From Verrucomicrobiaceae bacterium (GTDB lineage: Bacteria; Verrucomicrobiota; Verrucomicrobiia; Verrucomicrobiales; Akkermansiaceae), in assembly GCA_027485615.1 (NCBI GenBank), contig JAIXQS010000144.1, positions 104,894 to 168,893 on the forward strand: 64,000 nt of DNA, written 5' to 3'. The position numbers were made by a program, and so were the translations under genes. How positions within the stretch are numbered: position 1 is the stretch's first letter; every line of letters starts with the position of its first letter. Under the pieces are notes generated by a model that had not been told where the DNA came from, ran no database searches, and saw nothing but the letters and a program-made list of their open reading frames with translations. Positions 24,720 to 33,787 of this stretch are shown here, one piece after another.

Positions 24720-26333
24720 TCAGCGTTTCGGCGGCTGCGGAACGAGCCGGATATGGGTGAAGGGATGGTTGTCGAGCAGGAGCGGCTCCCAGCCCTTGAC
24801 GGAGGGATGCAGCAGGTAGTTTTTCCCCCACCAGGAAATCGGCGTCATGGGCGAGTCGGCGAGTAGGATTTCCTCAGCCTCCTGCAAGAGGCGGTTGCGC
24901 TTGGTGGGATCCGTGACCTGGAAGGACTCCTTCAGCTTCGCTCCGAAGGGCTCGCTTTCCCAGCCGGTGCGGTTGTTCCCGTTGCCCGCCGTCCACATCT
25001 CAAGGAAGGTGAGCGGGTCGATGTAGTCGCCGATCCATCCGCCGCCCATGATCTCGTAGTCCTCTTCCTGCATGGCGACCATGTAAGCGGTCCATTCCTT
25101 GCTCTGGATCTCGACCTCGACACCGAGGTGCTCGCGCCACATCGCCTGGATGGCGGTGGCCAGGGCGGCATTCGATTCCTTCGCGGCGATGAGGATCTTG
25201 AGTCGGGGAAAGCCTTTGCCGCCGGGGAAGCCGGCCTCGGCGAGAAGTTTTTTCGCCGTCTCGGGATCCAGCGAGACGCCGCGCGGTGGCTGGTAATCGC
25301 CCATCGGCGGGGTCATGCCATAGGCGGGTTCGAAGCCGCGGAAGACGCTTTTGCAGAGCGCCTTGCGGTCGATGGCGAGGCTCAGCGCGCGGCGGACGCG
25401 GACATCGTCGAGCGGTTTCACCTTGGTATTGTAACGATAAAGGATGGTGCCCAGGTAGGGCTCCTGCCGGAGCGAGCCGGGGTCGACCCTTTTCATGAGA
25501 TCCACGACCTCGGGCGGGGCGGTGTTGGTGACATGGAGCTGGCCGTCGCGGAACATGCGCGACTCGGTGAACGTGTTGCTGACCGGCAGGAAACGGATGC
25601 CGTTGAGCGGAAAGTTCCCGGCATCCCAGTATTGCGGGTTGCGCTCGACCTCGATGTGGTCGTTGCGGCGGTAGGACTTGATGCGGTATGGGCCGTTGCC
25701 GACCAGATTCTCCGCGCGCGACCAGGGATTTCCGACCATGTCGATTTTACCGAACTTGAGAACCTGGTGTTTGGGCACGGGATACCAGGTGTAATGCTTG
25801 ATGACTTCCAGGAAATAAGGTGTCGGGCCGCGGAGGGTGAGGACGAAGCCGTGGGGATCGGTGACCTTGATGCCAACCGTTGAGAAATCCGCGGACTTGC
25901 CCTTGTTGAAGTCCTCCGCGCCTTCCATGAAATAGAGCATCTCCGCGTATTTCGCGCCGAAGGACGGGGTGAGCATGCGCTCGTAGGAGAAACGGAAGTC
26001 CTCGGCGGTGACGGGTTTGCCATCCGACCATTTCGCCTCCGGGCGCAACTTCACCGTCCAGACAGTGGAGGTCCCGTCCGGGGTGATTTCCAAGGCGGCA
26101 CCCGGCGGTGCACCAAGATCCTCGGTCGGGTGGAGCTGAACCAAACCCTCGAAGAGGGCGCGCATGATGTTGCTTTCGATCACGCCGGAAACGACCTGGA
26201 GGTCGAGGCTCTTGGGATCGGCGGAATTCCCCATGAGAAGGATGCCTTCGCGGGTCGCCTTGTCGACCTGGGTTTCCTTCTGGCAGGAAACGAGAAGCAG
26301 GCAGGCGGATAGGATCAGGGGCAGTCGTTGCAT
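24720..26333 (-). CDS. Oligopeptide-binding lipoprotein (OppA-like, SBP family 5)
   Basis: A 537-residue extracytoplasmic solute-binding protein. The ATG at 26331-26333 gives a lipoprotein signal (MQRLPLILSACLLLVSCQK) with the acylated Cys after LLVS; a longer frame to 26369 would spoil it. Family blocks are GNSADPKSLDLQVVSGVIES near the N-terminus, WTVKLRPEAKWSDGKPVTAE, and NRTGWESEPF near the C-terminus. It binds peptides in the periplasm and delivers them to the OppBC permease. It precedes oppB by 13 bases as its likely operon partner. Substrate preference cannot be read from sequence. Confidence 0.93.
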   Translation of the reverse strand: MQRLPLILSACLLLVSCQKETQVDKATREGILLMGNSADPKSLDLQVVSGVIESNIMRALFEGLVQLHPTEDLGAPPGAALEITPDGTSTVWTVKLRPEAKWSDGKPVTAEDFRFSYERMLTPSFGAKYAEMLYFMEGAEDFNKGKSADFSTVGIKVTDPHGFVLTLRGPTPYFLEVIKHYTWYPVPKHQVLKFGKIDMVGNPWSRAENLVGNGPYRIKSYRRNDHIEVERNPQYWDAGNFPLNGIRFLPVSNTFTESRMFRDGQLHVTNTAPPEVVDLMKRVDPGSLRQEPYLGTILYRYNTKVKPLDDVRVRRALSLAIDRKALCKSVFRGFEPAYGMTPPMGDYQPPRGVSLDPETAKKLLAEAGFPGGKGFPRLKILIAAKESNAALATAIQAMWREHLGVEVEIQSKEWTAYMVAMQEEDYEIMGGGWIGDYIDPLTFLEMWTAGNGNNRTGWESEPFGAKLKESFQVTDPTKRNRLLQEAEEILLADSPMTPISWWGKNYLLHPSVKGWEPLLLDNHPFTHIRLVPQPPKR

Positions 26334-26448
26334 CGCTGGTGCGGAAGTTTTCCGTTTCCGTGCCGACATTGCAAACGCCGGGCCTTAGCGGCAAGCATTA
26401 CGGGAAATTTTTCGCGGCGAGCGTGCAAGCCGGGAAACGCGCGAAGGC

Positions 26449-27360
26449 TTACTTGGCGGCGACATATTTCCCTAAAGCCTTGAGCTCTGCGGGAAGGGCT
26501 TTGCCGAGGCTGAGATGTTTCTCGTAGAATACGGCCAGCGCGGCGGCTTCCGTGAGGCGCGTGTATCCCGGCGAGTTCTTGTTCTCGTCCTTGGTGCCCC
26601 AGTTCTGGATGGCGGCCTGGACTTCCGTATCCTTTTGGTAAACGCCCAGCGCCTTGAGGCCGGCCTGCTGCGTCAGGATCTCCGATGCTCCCGAATCCGC
26701 TGTCATGGCAACGTTGTATTCGACGACCGACTCCCGGCCGCGACCGAGATTGTCGAGTGCGAGGGCTTTGCAGTACGCGACCTGCGCGCGCTGGTATCCG
26801 GGAAGAGCCTCCTGATCCCTCTCCGAAGCGATGATCAGAACGCGATCCCACGCGAGGGCGCGAACGGCGTCCCACATGGTGTAAAGGTCGAGCTGGCGGA
26901 GCTGGTTCTCGCGGGTGAGAGGATCCTTGATGAAGGTTTTCAGGGCCGCCGCGAGACCCTCGTAGTCGCCGAGGTGGCGGAGGCATTCCATCTCATGGAA
27001 GGCGGCGAGGGTGTGGAAATTGTCCGGCATCGCGGCGATCGGCTTGCAGCGATTCTTGACCGCAGCGAAAGCCTCCTGGGCCTCCTTGTATTTCCTGCCC
27101 TCGTAGAGATCGATGGCGGCGGCATAATCGGGCGGCTCAACGAGGAATACGGTGGCGAAATCCGATGTGCTGGCATCAACGAAATCCGTGGACACCTTGG
27201 TGGTCTTGTAGCGGATCTGCGTCTTGCTGGCGGCAAGGATCCAGGCTCGGAAGGTGCCGCCGTCATCGGGTTTCGAGATGATGGCCTCGGCCTCGAAAGC
27301 CTGTGAGAAGGCGGGGATCGAAAGCGCGGGCAGGAGGAGCGAGAGGATGAGATGTTTCAT
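26449..27360 (-). CDS. Secreted TPR-like protein
   Basis: A 303-residue protein with a signal peptide (residues 1-19, ending PAFSQA). A short beta-rich N-terminal region (KTQIRYKTTKVSTDFV) is followed by helical pairs resembling degenerate tetratricopeptide repeats (DLYEGRKYKEAQEAFAAVKN, AFHEMECLRHLGDYEGLAAAL, RAQVAYCKALALDNLGRGRE). It is the last gene of the first ExbB/ExbD module, 30 bp after the 997-residue TPR gene. It probably acts in the periplasm with that protein. No family was recognised beyond the repeat type. Confidence 0.75.
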   Translation of the reverse strand: MKHLILSLLLPALSIPAFSQAFEAEAIISKPDDGGTFRAWILAASKTQIRYKTTKVSTDFVDASTSDFATVFLVEPPDYAAAIDLYEGRKYKEAQEAFAAVKNRCKPIAAMPDNFHTLAAFHEMECLRHLGDYEGLAAALKTFIKDPLTRENQLRQLDLYTMWDAVRALAWDRVLIIASERDQEALPGYQRAQVAYCKALALDNLGRGRESVVEYNVAMTADSGASEILTQQAGLKALGVYQKDTEVQAAIQNWGTKDENKNSPGYTRLTEAAALAVFYEKHLSLGKALPAELKALGKYVAAK

Positions 27361-27390
27361 GATATGGCTTGGGTTCGATTTCGGGATGGT

Positions 27391-30384
27391 TCAGCGGCCT
27401 TCGGCCTCCGCCTTTTCCTTGAGGATTTCTTCCATGGATTTCACGTTCGGATCGGCCTCGTATTGGTCGGTGAGTTTCTGGACGCGCTCCCAGAGTTTCA
27501 CCTCCTCGGGGGTCATCTTTTCCTTGAAGCGTCCGGTCAGTTCGAGGAATTGGTAACCCCTCTGGTACGCACCTTGGCGGTCGGAGGCGACATTCGGCCC
27601 GGTCGAGGCCTTGTTTCGTTTGTGGGAAAGCTCCATCCATCTCGCGATTGCGGGAGCCGAGATCTTGATGTAGCCCATGTGGGCGGAGAAAACTTTCACA
27701 TACATGGCGATGGCATCATCGACCATGTTGCGCTTATCGAAGGTCTCAGCCAGCATGAGGCCGACCTCCGGCGAGTATTTCGTAAAGCCGAGGGATTTGC
27801 CCTCCTCGCGATCGAGGTATTGGTTGGCACGCTCGGCGGTCTTGGCGTAATCCCCTTTTTTCATCAGGATCTCAATGATCCGGAACAGGGCGAACTCGCG
27901 CTCCGGCTTCTCCTGCGAATCGTTGAAGATCCGCTCGAAGTCCACTATACCCTTCTCCATGTCAGCGGGTTGCGGGGACTTGCCGTAAACGTCGGCACGG
28001 CCGCCGAGCGCTTGGAAAAGATAGGACTGATCCGAACGGGAAAGCGCCTCGTCGTAATACGGGATCGCCTCACGCGGCGCGGAAGTGTTTGTGCGCAGGT
28101 AATCGCCGAGTTTCACAAGGATGAAGTTGGAAAGCTCCTTGAGGTCGAATTCCGTCTTAAGATCCCGGAAGAGGACGGTGATCATCGCCTCGGCGGCGCG
28201 CTGCTTGTCGGGCTTCTCCTTGTCCTTGGCTACGGCTTCGAACACGCCGATGATGGCGATGCGCAGGATGGCGCGGGCGGCCTTGTCCGCGGTGCCTATA
28301 CCCTCGAAATTGTAGTAATGCTCCTTGAGCTCCTCGGGAGTGTGTTTCTCAAGGTAGAACTCGGTGTAGGAGTTGATCGCCTGTTCAAGGCCGACGGACT
28401 CGGTTTGCTTCGCCATGTCGGAAATGACTTCCTGAAGGCGCTTCAGCGCTTCTTCACCGCGGCCAACGGACTCCATGGCATACATCTGGGCGACGGCGAC
28501 CTGCGAGCGGTAGGGCGAGCCCTCCGCGTATTCTTTCCAGTACTTGTCGGCGTGGGCGACGGCATCCTTGAGGCGGGGGCCGAAGTCCTCGCCTTTCTTG
28601 TGCTCGCCGAGCAAAGCGGTCAGATAATAGAGAGCCTCGCCGACCACGCCATCGTGCTCGCGGATTTCACCGATCTCAATCGCCTTCAGATAAGCGGCCT
28701 CGGCTTCGTCGCCCTGTTTGAGAATCTGCAGGACATTGCCGCGCAGGTTGTAGGCCTGGTCAAGAACCGGGGAATCGGCGAACTCCTTGATGATGCGGGC
28801 GGTCTTTTCCAGGGCGGGCTCGTTTTCCTCTTCCGCGTAGTGGGCGTTGGCGCGGTCGTAGAGAGCGAGCGGGATATAAGACTGGTTCGGATCGGACTTG
28901 TATTTCTCAAGGAAAGCGTCGAGCAGCTTCGCGGCCTTCGACCAGAACTGGAGGCGGGAAACATTCGACGCCTGGAAATAGGAGGCGGACATCGCGAAGA
29001 CGCTCTCCGGGTATTTCTCGACGTGCTGGTCGAGGAGCGGGGCCGCCTTGTCATATTGGCCGGTGTAGAAATAGGAGCCGCCGAGGACGAAAAGCACGAG
29101 ATCATGCTCCGCCGTGCCTTCGTTTGCCTTCTTTTTCTCGATGATATCCCCCGCGATCTCGATACAGATCTCGTATTTCCCGTCGAAAAACAGGGAGGAT
29201 AGCATCAGCTTCTGGACATCCGGCTTGTATTTGGACTCCGGGAAAGTGGCGAGGAACAGTTCGCCGTATTTCTGCGTGGCCATGATATTGCCGACAACCG
29301 AGGAAGTGCGGACCAGGTGGAACAGGTTGTCCTCACGCTTCTCGGACTTGGGAAAATACTTCTCAAGCTGGAGATAGGCTGCGTGGGAGCCGTACACATT
29401 GCCGTTTGTCTCGTGGATGTAGGCGATGACAGCGAGCTTGAACATCTCGATGGACTTGTTGCCGCGCTGCTCGGCCTCAAGGGCGGTTAGCTGGGCCTCG
29501 AGGCTCGCCTTGTCAAGGCGGAGGGTGCCTGAGGAAAGGCGCGGGAGATGACCCATGTCGCGGATGCGGGCGCGCAGATCGTCGATGGCGACCTCTGTGG
29601 CCGGAACGAACTGGTAAAGGCTGAGGGCCGATTCCGTCATATTGGCCTCAAGGGCGTCGGCGGCCAGTTTCATGAAAACCTTCGAGTAACGCTGCATCGC
29701 GTAGGGGGCAACGATCAGGCCGCCGCGGTTCTTGGCAGTGAAATCGAGCAGCGCCCGCTCGTCGGGCTTCGTGATGGCGGCGGAGACCAGCGCTTGGAAA
29801 CCGGCCACGATGGCTTCGTCCGGTGTGGGGAAGGTGTCCTTGTTCTGGATCGCGGTCTCAAGATGCTCGCTGCCCTCGGTGATTTTCCCGAGGCGATAGT
29901 GGGCGATCGCCATGTTCACGTGGAATGAACCTTGTGAATACTTGTCCTTCGCCTTGTCGCGCTCCTGGAGGAATTTTTTCCACTGCGTGATCGCCAGCTC
30001 ATTGTCTTCAAGGCCAAACGCCGCGTCGCCCCATTTCAGAAGAGACATTTTCTGGAAAACGTTGCCGCCGCCAGCCACCTTGTCGTTGGGGTAGTCCTTG
30101 TAGCATGACTCGAAGGACTTCATGGCGTCATCGAATTTCTTGAGCTTCAGCTCGCACATGCCCTTGCGGTAAATGATCGTTCCGAACTGCGCCCCGTAGA
30201 GCTGGATCGCCATTTTCGGATTCTTGCCTAAGCCCGCGGCTTTCGTGTTCAAGGCAAGCGCCTCCGCCCATTTTTCCTCTTTCATCGCCAGAAGGGCGGC
30301 GTCGACGAGTTCCGGGAGGCTTTCCTGCGCGGATGCCGGAACAGCGGTGGCCGCGAATGCGAGTGCGAGAAGGAGTTTTTTCAT
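27391..30384 (-). CDS. Large periplasmic tetratricopeptide-repeat protein
   Basis: A 997-residue protein with a signal peptide (MKKLLLALAFAATAVPASAQ). Nearly all of the rest is TPR-like helical hairpins, for example EEKWAEALALNTKAAGLGKN, YSQGSFHVNMAIAHYRLGKI, AEAAYLKAIEIGEIREHDG and FALFRIIEILMKKGDYAKTA, which can form a long superhelix. The C-terminus is Lys/Glu-rich. It follows two ExbD genes, with a terminator-like hairpin between it and the second ExbD. Genes for TPR proteins next to ExbB/ExbD motors recur in this window (see 59.8-64 kb). It likely serves as a periplasmic scaffold for the motor; direct evidence is absent. Confidence 0.85.
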   Translation of the reverse strand: MKKLLLALAFAATAVPASAQESLPELVDAALLAMKEEKWAEALALNTKAAGLGKNPKMAIQLYGAQFGTIIYRKGMCELKLKKFDDAMKSFESCYKDYPNDKVAGGGNVFQKMSLLKWGDAAFGLEDNELAITQWKKFLQERDKAKDKYSQGSFHVNMAIAHYRLGKITEGSEHLETAIQNKDTFPTPDEAIVAGFQALVSAAITKPDERALLDFTAKNRGGLIVAPYAMQRYSKVFMKLAADALEANMTESALSLYQFVPATEVAIDDLRARIRDMGHLPRLSSGTLRLDKASLEAQLTALEAEQRGNKSIEMFKLAVIAYIHETNGNVYGSHAAYLQLEKYFPKSEKREDNLFHLVRTSSVVGNIMATQKYGELFLATFPESKYKPDVQKLMLSSLFFDGKYEICIEIAGDIIEKKKANEGTAEHDLVLFVLGGSYFYTGQYDKAAPLLDQHVEKYPESVFAMSASYFQASNVSRLQFWSKAAKLLDAFLEKYKSDPNQSYIPLALYDRANAHYAEEENEPALEKTARIIKEFADSPVLDQAYNLRGNVLQILKQGDEAEAAYLKAIEIGEIREHDGVVGEALYYLTALLGEHKKGEDFGPRLKDAVAHADKYWKEYAEGSPYRSQVAVAQMYAMESVGRGEEALKRLQEVISDMAKQTESVGLEQAINSYTEFYLEKHTPEELKEHYYNFEGIGTADKAARAILRIAIIGVFEAVAKDKEKPDKQRAAEAMITVLFRDLKTEFDLKELSNFILVKLGDYLRTNTSAPREAIPYYDEALSRSDQSYLFQALGGRADVYGKSPQPADMEKGIVDFERIFNDSQEKPEREFALFRIIEILMKKGDYAKTAERANQYLDREEGKSLGFTKYSPEVGLMLAETFDKRNMVDDAIAMYVKVFSAHMGYIKISAPAIARWMELSHKRNKASTGPNVASDRQGAYQRGYQFLELTGRFKEKMTPEEVKLWERVQKLTDQYEADPNVKSMEEILKEKAEAEGR

Positions 30385-30456
30385 GGTCGTTTTCAGGTGG
30401 GATTTCTCGTGAAATTAAGGATTGTTGGTCGGAAGGGACAAAGTTTCAAAAATAAT

Positions 30457-30499
30457 GCGCCGTCGGTGTTGTCCTGCAAGGGGGAACGTCCGACGGCGC
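30457..30499 (-). terminator. Terminator/attenuator between exbD and the TPR gene
   Basis: GCGCCGTCGG (30457-30466) and CCGACGGCGC (30490-30499) form 10 perfect pairs, with further pairing possible inside the 23-base loop. On the - strand the hairpin is followed by ATTATTTTTG. It lies 34 bp after the exbD stop and 72 bp before the TPR start, so it would reduce transcription into the TPR genes. Confidence 0.72.
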
Positions 30500-30532
30500 G
30501 GGAATTTTAGGGATTTCCTCGGGAAAATCCGA

Positions 30533-30994
30533 TCACTCCACCAGATCGGTGAACGTGACCGAGGAGATTCCGGCACCGGCAAGCGAATTGAGGACATCGA
30601 TCACGCGCTGCTGGGTCGTGCCGGGATCGACAAAAACCTGCACAAGGGGGTTGCTGCCCGCACTGCGCGCCGCAGCGGCATAGAGGTCGAGCTGGCTGTC
30701 GAGCAGCGGCACCTCGCGCACGCTGGCATCCTGATCAAGCTGTTGCTGCCCCGCGCCGACTCCGGTGTAGATCACACCGGCGGCATCCACGCGGATGAAC
30801 ATGGGTTCGATCTTGGGCTGCTCGTTGCTCGGGTTCGCGGCGGGCAGGGACATGCCCAGATCGGACTCGCGGATGGTCACCGATGATGTGACGATGAAGT
30901 AGATGAGCAGCAGGAAGCAGACATCGATGAGAGAGGAAATATCGAGTTCCGGATTGTTGTCGTCCTCGTGGGCGAATTTCTTGTGACGTGCCAT
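30533..30994 (-). CDS. ExbD/TolR family protein
   Basis: A 153-residue inner-membrane protein with a short cytoplasmic N-terminus, one span at about residues 22-39 (SLIDVCFLLLIYFIVTSSVT) and a periplasmic domain. Asp24 at the start of the span is the residue that relays protons in ExbD/TolR. ExbB/TolQ pentamers with ExbD/TolR dimers use the proton gradient to move partner proteins in the envelope. This is the second of two ExbD paralogues in the module, 52 bp after the first, and precedes the TPR gene. A terminator-like hairpin follows. Confidence 0.9.
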   Translation of the reverse strand: MARHKKFAHEDDNNPELDISSLIDVCFLLLIYFIVTSSVTIRESDLGMSLPAANPSNEQPKIEPMFIRVDAAGVIYTGVGAGQQQLDQDASVREVPLLDSQLDLYAAAARSAGSNPLVQVFVDPGTTQQRVIDVLNSLAGAGISSVTFTDLVE

Positions 30995-31046
30995 AAGTTA
31001 GGTTTGGGGGAAAGAATGGTGCTTGGGCTGACGGAAGGAGCGTCGC

Positions 31047-31514
31047 CTATTTCTTGGGGGCACCGCCGCGGCCTCTCTCATAGACGGCAAAGACAACCTG
31101 ATCCACACCGGCTTCAGCCGCAGCGCGAACCGCCGTGCGCGAATATTTGAAAACCGCCTCATGGTCGCCGCGCAAGTGGAGCTTCGGCACGATGCCGAGC
31201 GGGATGATCTTGTCCCTCTCCCTCTTCACGAGATCGACGATATCCTTCTCGTCAGCCAGGATATCAAAGTTTTCCGAAGTGAAAGTACCGTCCTGACGGA
31301 CATTGACTACGATACGGCCACGACCGTCTTCCTGCCGCTTGGAGTTATTCGCGACCGGAGGAACAACCTCCGGGTCGGTCTTCACGATGATCGCTGTGGC
31401 GTTGACGATGAAGAAAATAAGGAGCAGGAAAACCATGTCGATCATGGGCGACATGTCGAGTTTCGCCTGCTCATCCTCAGGGGATCTGGCGGCGGTGAGC
31501 TTTGAGGATGCCAT
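31047..31514 (-). CDS. ExbD/TolR family protein
   Basis: A 155-residue ExbD/TolR homologue. One span at about residues 23-40 (MIDMVFLLLIFFIVNATAII) carries the conserved Asp26. The periplasmic domain ends with VDQVVFAVYERGRGGAPKK. Paired, different ExbD proteins with one ExbB suggest a hetero-dimeric ExbD stator core, as proposed for some gliding and Tol-like motors. It sits between ExbB (36 bp upstream) and the second ExbD. Confidence 0.9.
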   Translation of the reverse strand: MASSKLTAARSPEDEQAKLDMSPMIDMVFLLLIFFIVNATAIIVKTDPEVVPPVANNSKRQEDGRGRIVVNVRQDGTFTSENFDILADEKDIVDLVKRERDKIIPLGIVPKLHLRGDHEAVFKYSRTAVRAAAEAGVDQVVFAVYERGRGGAPKK

Positions 31515-31550
31515 GGGGTGTTTCTTGGGTTCCGTATTGCCGGGAAAGGA

Positions 31551-32342
31551 TCAGACGTCGATTCCTTCGGGAATCTTGCCGTAGAGCGTGTCCGCGTTCA
31601 CTGTGGCGACGGCGGCATTGAGTAGTTCCTCGGCGGTGGTAATCGCTTCAGATACAAGGCCGTTATATCTGTTTTTGAGGACGTAGAAGACGACAATACA
31701 GGGAATGGCGTTGATCAGTCCCCAGAGGGTGGTAAGGAGGGCGACGGAGATGTCACCTGCGAGCTGAGACGGATCGGCTGCCCCCGACGAACTAAGGGTA
31801 GCGAAGCAACCGACCATGCCGATAACCGTTCCGAGCAACCCGAGCATCGGGGAGGCCTGAGCGCAGACGGAGATGTAGTTGATCAGCACCATGGCTCTTC
31901 TCGTCTCATTGTTGGTGAAGTCGGCCATGGAATCCTCAATCATATCGCGGCCAAGATCGTCCGGCTTGGTGGCATCGATATTCGGGAACGAGTAGGCTAC
32001 AAGACGGCCGAGGAAGGACGGGTGGGAGGCGGCGAGTTCAATCGCTGAGCGAACCCTGCAGTTCGTCATGTGATCCATGAGAGCGGCTTTCAGATCGGAG
32101 GGGACGAATTTCGCTTTGGTGAAATTCATGAAGCAATAGATGGAGAGCCCGATGAAGGCCAGAACGGCGGCGCCGATGAAGATCATCGTCCAGCCACCGT
32201 CAAGCACCCACACCGTGAGGAGGGATTTCTTTTCCGGAGGAGCCGACGCGGCTTGCGCGAAAAGTTGGGGAGCGGCCAGCAGGGTGGCTGTGATGATGGT
32301 GGACGCGGTGAAGCGACGGCGGGTTGCATGTTTTTGGATCAT
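31551..32342 (-). CDS. ExbB/TolQ/MotA family proton channel with signal-like N-terminus
   Basis: A 263-residue inner-membrane protein. Residues 1-30 form a signal-peptide-like or extra first helix (after HATRRRF) that standard ExbB lacks. Spans follow at about 50-72 (MIFIGAAVLAFIGLSIYCFM), 150-180 (QASPMLGLLGTVIGMVGCFA, the diagnostic ExbB helix) and 197-220 (SVALLTTLWGLINAIPCIVV). It forms the proton-conducting stator with the two ExbD proteins encoded after it. It is the first gene of the module exbB-exbD-exbD-TPR-TPR. A long 5' region (32343-32520) with no gene precedes it. Confidence 0.9.
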   Translation of the reverse strand: MIQKHATRRRFTASTIITATLLAAPQLFAQAASAPPEKKSLLTVWVLDGGWTMIFIGAAVLAFIGLSIYCFMNFTKAKFVPSDLKAALMDHMTNCRVRSAIELAASHPSFLGRLVAYSFPNIDATKPDDLGRDMIEDSMADFTNNETRRAMVLINYISVCAQASPMLGLLGTVIGMVGCFATLSSSGAADPSQLAGDISVALLTTLWGLINAIPCIVVFYVLKNRYNGLVSEAITTAEELLNAAVATVNADTLYGKIPEGIDV

Positions 32343-32520
32343 GGACTTTTCTGAAGTTGTGCGTTGTGCCGCAGTTTGAAAATTACAGTGATGTCGGCAA
32401 GAAAGATTTTGGGGAAAGAAAAAAGAACTTTTGCTTGTGGTCGCTCAAAGGAGCCAATGCTCGGCACCCCTGTTCCATGGGGGAACGCGTGTGTGAACGG
32501 ATTCATTAGGTGATATTTTC

Positions 32521-32559
32521 AAAACGAAAAACGCCCTCTCCCGGTGACGGAGGAGGGCG
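32521..32559 (-). terminator. Rho-independent terminator of the fba gene
   Basis: Arms CGCCCTC (32532-32538) and GAGGGCG (32553-32559) pair perfectly, with three more pairs inside around a bulge. Read on the - strand the hairpin is followed by TTTTTCGTTTT. It lies 17 bp after the aldolase stop. Confidence 0.82.
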
Positions 32560-32576
32560 GTTCGGGAATCGGAAAA

Positions 32577-33608
32577 TCAGGCCTTGCGGTAGATGGTCTG
32601 GCCGGTGGAGCGGAGCTCGTCGCAGGCCTGCTTCATGCGGTCGCAGAGACCCTGCTCGCCCTTCTTGAGATACGAGCGCGGGTCGTAGTGTTTCTTGTTG
32701 CCGACCTCGCCGTCGATCTTGAGCACACCCTCGATGTTCTGGCAGATGTGGGCGACGATGGGGCGGGTGAAGGCGTATTGGGTGTCGGTGTCGATGTTCA
32801 TTTTCACGACGCCGTACTCGAGGGTTTCCTGGAGATCCTCGCTGGAGGTGCCGGAGCCGCCGTGGAAAACGAGATCCATCTCCGCGCCCGCGCCGTGCTT
32901 GTCGGTGACGGCTTTCTGGCCGTCCTTGAGGATGGAAGGCTTGAGCTTGACCGCGCCGGGCTTGTAGGTGCCGTGGACGTTTCCGAAGGTGGCGGCGAAC
33001 ATGAAACGGCCGATGCCGCTCAGTCCTTCATAGACCTCCAGCATGTCCTCGGGGGTGGTGTAGAGCTTCTCGATCGGCAGGCCGGAGGTGTCGTGGCCGT
33101 CCTCCTCGCCGCCGACGCAGCCGGCCTCGACCTCGAGGATGATGCCGAGCGCCGCGCACTCTTTCAGGAGGTCTTTCGAGATGCGGAGGTTTTCCTTCAG
33201 GTCAACGACGGAGCCGTCGAACATGTGGGATTGGAACAGCGGCCCTTTGCCGGCGGCGATGCGCTCGCGGGAGGCTTGCAGGAGGGGCTTGAGGAAACCC
33301 TCGACCTTTTCCGGATGGCAATGATCGGTGTGAAGCGCGATGAGGACATCGTGTTTCTCGGCGAGCAGGTGGCAGGCCTCGGCGAGGACGATGGCTCCGA
33401 AGGCGGCGTCCTTCACGGCGGTGCCGGAAGCGAACTCGCCGCCGCCGGTGGAAACCTGGATGATCCCGTCGGATTTCGACTCCGAAAAGGCCTTGAGGGC
33501 GCCGTTGATCGTGGTGAGGGAAGTGACGTTGATGGCCGGATAGGCATATCCGCCTTTCTGGGCGGCATCGAGCATGGCGGCGTATTGGGCGGGTGTGGCG
33601 ATAGGCAT
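32577..33608 (-). CDS. fbaA: Class II fructose-bisphosphate aldolase
   Basis: A 343-residue zinc-dependent aldolase, the length of class IIA (E. coli FbaA-like) enzymes. It cleaves fructose 1,6-bisphosphate into dihydroxyacetone phosphate and glyceraldehyde 3-phosphate in glycolysis. Visible motifs are ALHTDHCHPEKVEGFLKPLL with metal-binding His and the catalytic Asp, EVEAGCVGGEEDG, FGNVHGTYKPG with a further metal His, and FHGGSGTSSEDL that binds phosphate. The ATG at 33606-33608 begins MPIATPAQYAAMLDAAQ; the longer frame upstream runs antisense through the tRNA and is not coding. A clear intrinsic terminator follows the gene, so it is likely monocistronic. Confidence 0.95.
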   Translation of the reverse strand: MPIATPAQYAAMLDAAQKGGYAYPAINVTSLTTINGALKAFSESKSDGIIQVSTGGGEFASGTAVKDAAFGAIVLAEACHLLAEKHDVLIALHTDHCHPEKVEGFLKPLLQASRERIAAGKGPLFQSHMFDGSVVDLKENLRISKDLLKECAALGIILEVEAGCVGGEEDGHDTSGLPIEKLYTTPEDMLEVYEGLSGIGRFMFAATFGNVHGTYKPGAVKLKPSILKDGQKAVTDKHGAGAEMDLVFHGGSGTSSEDLQETLEYGVVKMNIDTDTQYAFTRPIVAHICQNIEGVLKIDGEVGNKKHYDPRSYLKKGEQGLCDRMKQACDELRSTGQTIYRKA

Positions 33609-33659
33609 GACGGGGGCGGGGTAGCCGAATCCGTGCCACGCGGCAAGGGCGAAGAATCC

Positions 33660-33688
33660 TTGCCAAAGCGCCCGGCCTGGCCTAGACC
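33660..33688 (+). promoter_or_regulatory. Candidate promoter of the tRNA gene
   Basis: TTGCCA (33660-33665) and TAGACC (33683-33688) are separated by 17 bases, and the tRNA begins 25 bases downstream. The -10 match is weak. Confidence 0.3.
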
Positions 33689-33712
33689 GTTTCTCTCCCC
33701 CGCCGATATGCG

Positions 33713-33787
33713 GGTCCCGTGGTCCAATGGATAGGACGATGGCCTCCGAAGCCGTAGGTGGTGGTTCGATTCCACCCGGGACCACCA
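33713..33787 (+). tRNA. tRNA-Arg, anticodon CCG
   Basis: A full cloverleaf can be drawn: acceptor GGTCCCG (33713-33719) with CGGGACC (33777-33783), D stem GTCC/GGAC, anticodon stem ATGGC/GCCGT with loop CTCCGAA (33744-33750) and anticodon CCG, a 4-base variable region, T stem GGTGG/CCACC with loop TTCGATT, discriminator A and an encoded CCA. It reads CGG codons. It is the only + strand gene in the right-hand 45 kb and lies upstream of fba and downstream of the redoxin-like gene. I saw no integrase or duplicated 3' end, so it is not visibly used as an attachment site. Confidence 0.96.

Noticed and set aside
33609..33785. N-terminal extension of the aldolase to 33785
   Set aside because: It would run antisense through the tRNA, has no aldolase similarity, and the ATG at 33608 matches the family start.
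33713..33787. tRNA as an integration site for a mobile element
   Set aside because: No integrase gene and no repeated tRNA 3' end were seen near it, and neighbours look like chromosomal genes.
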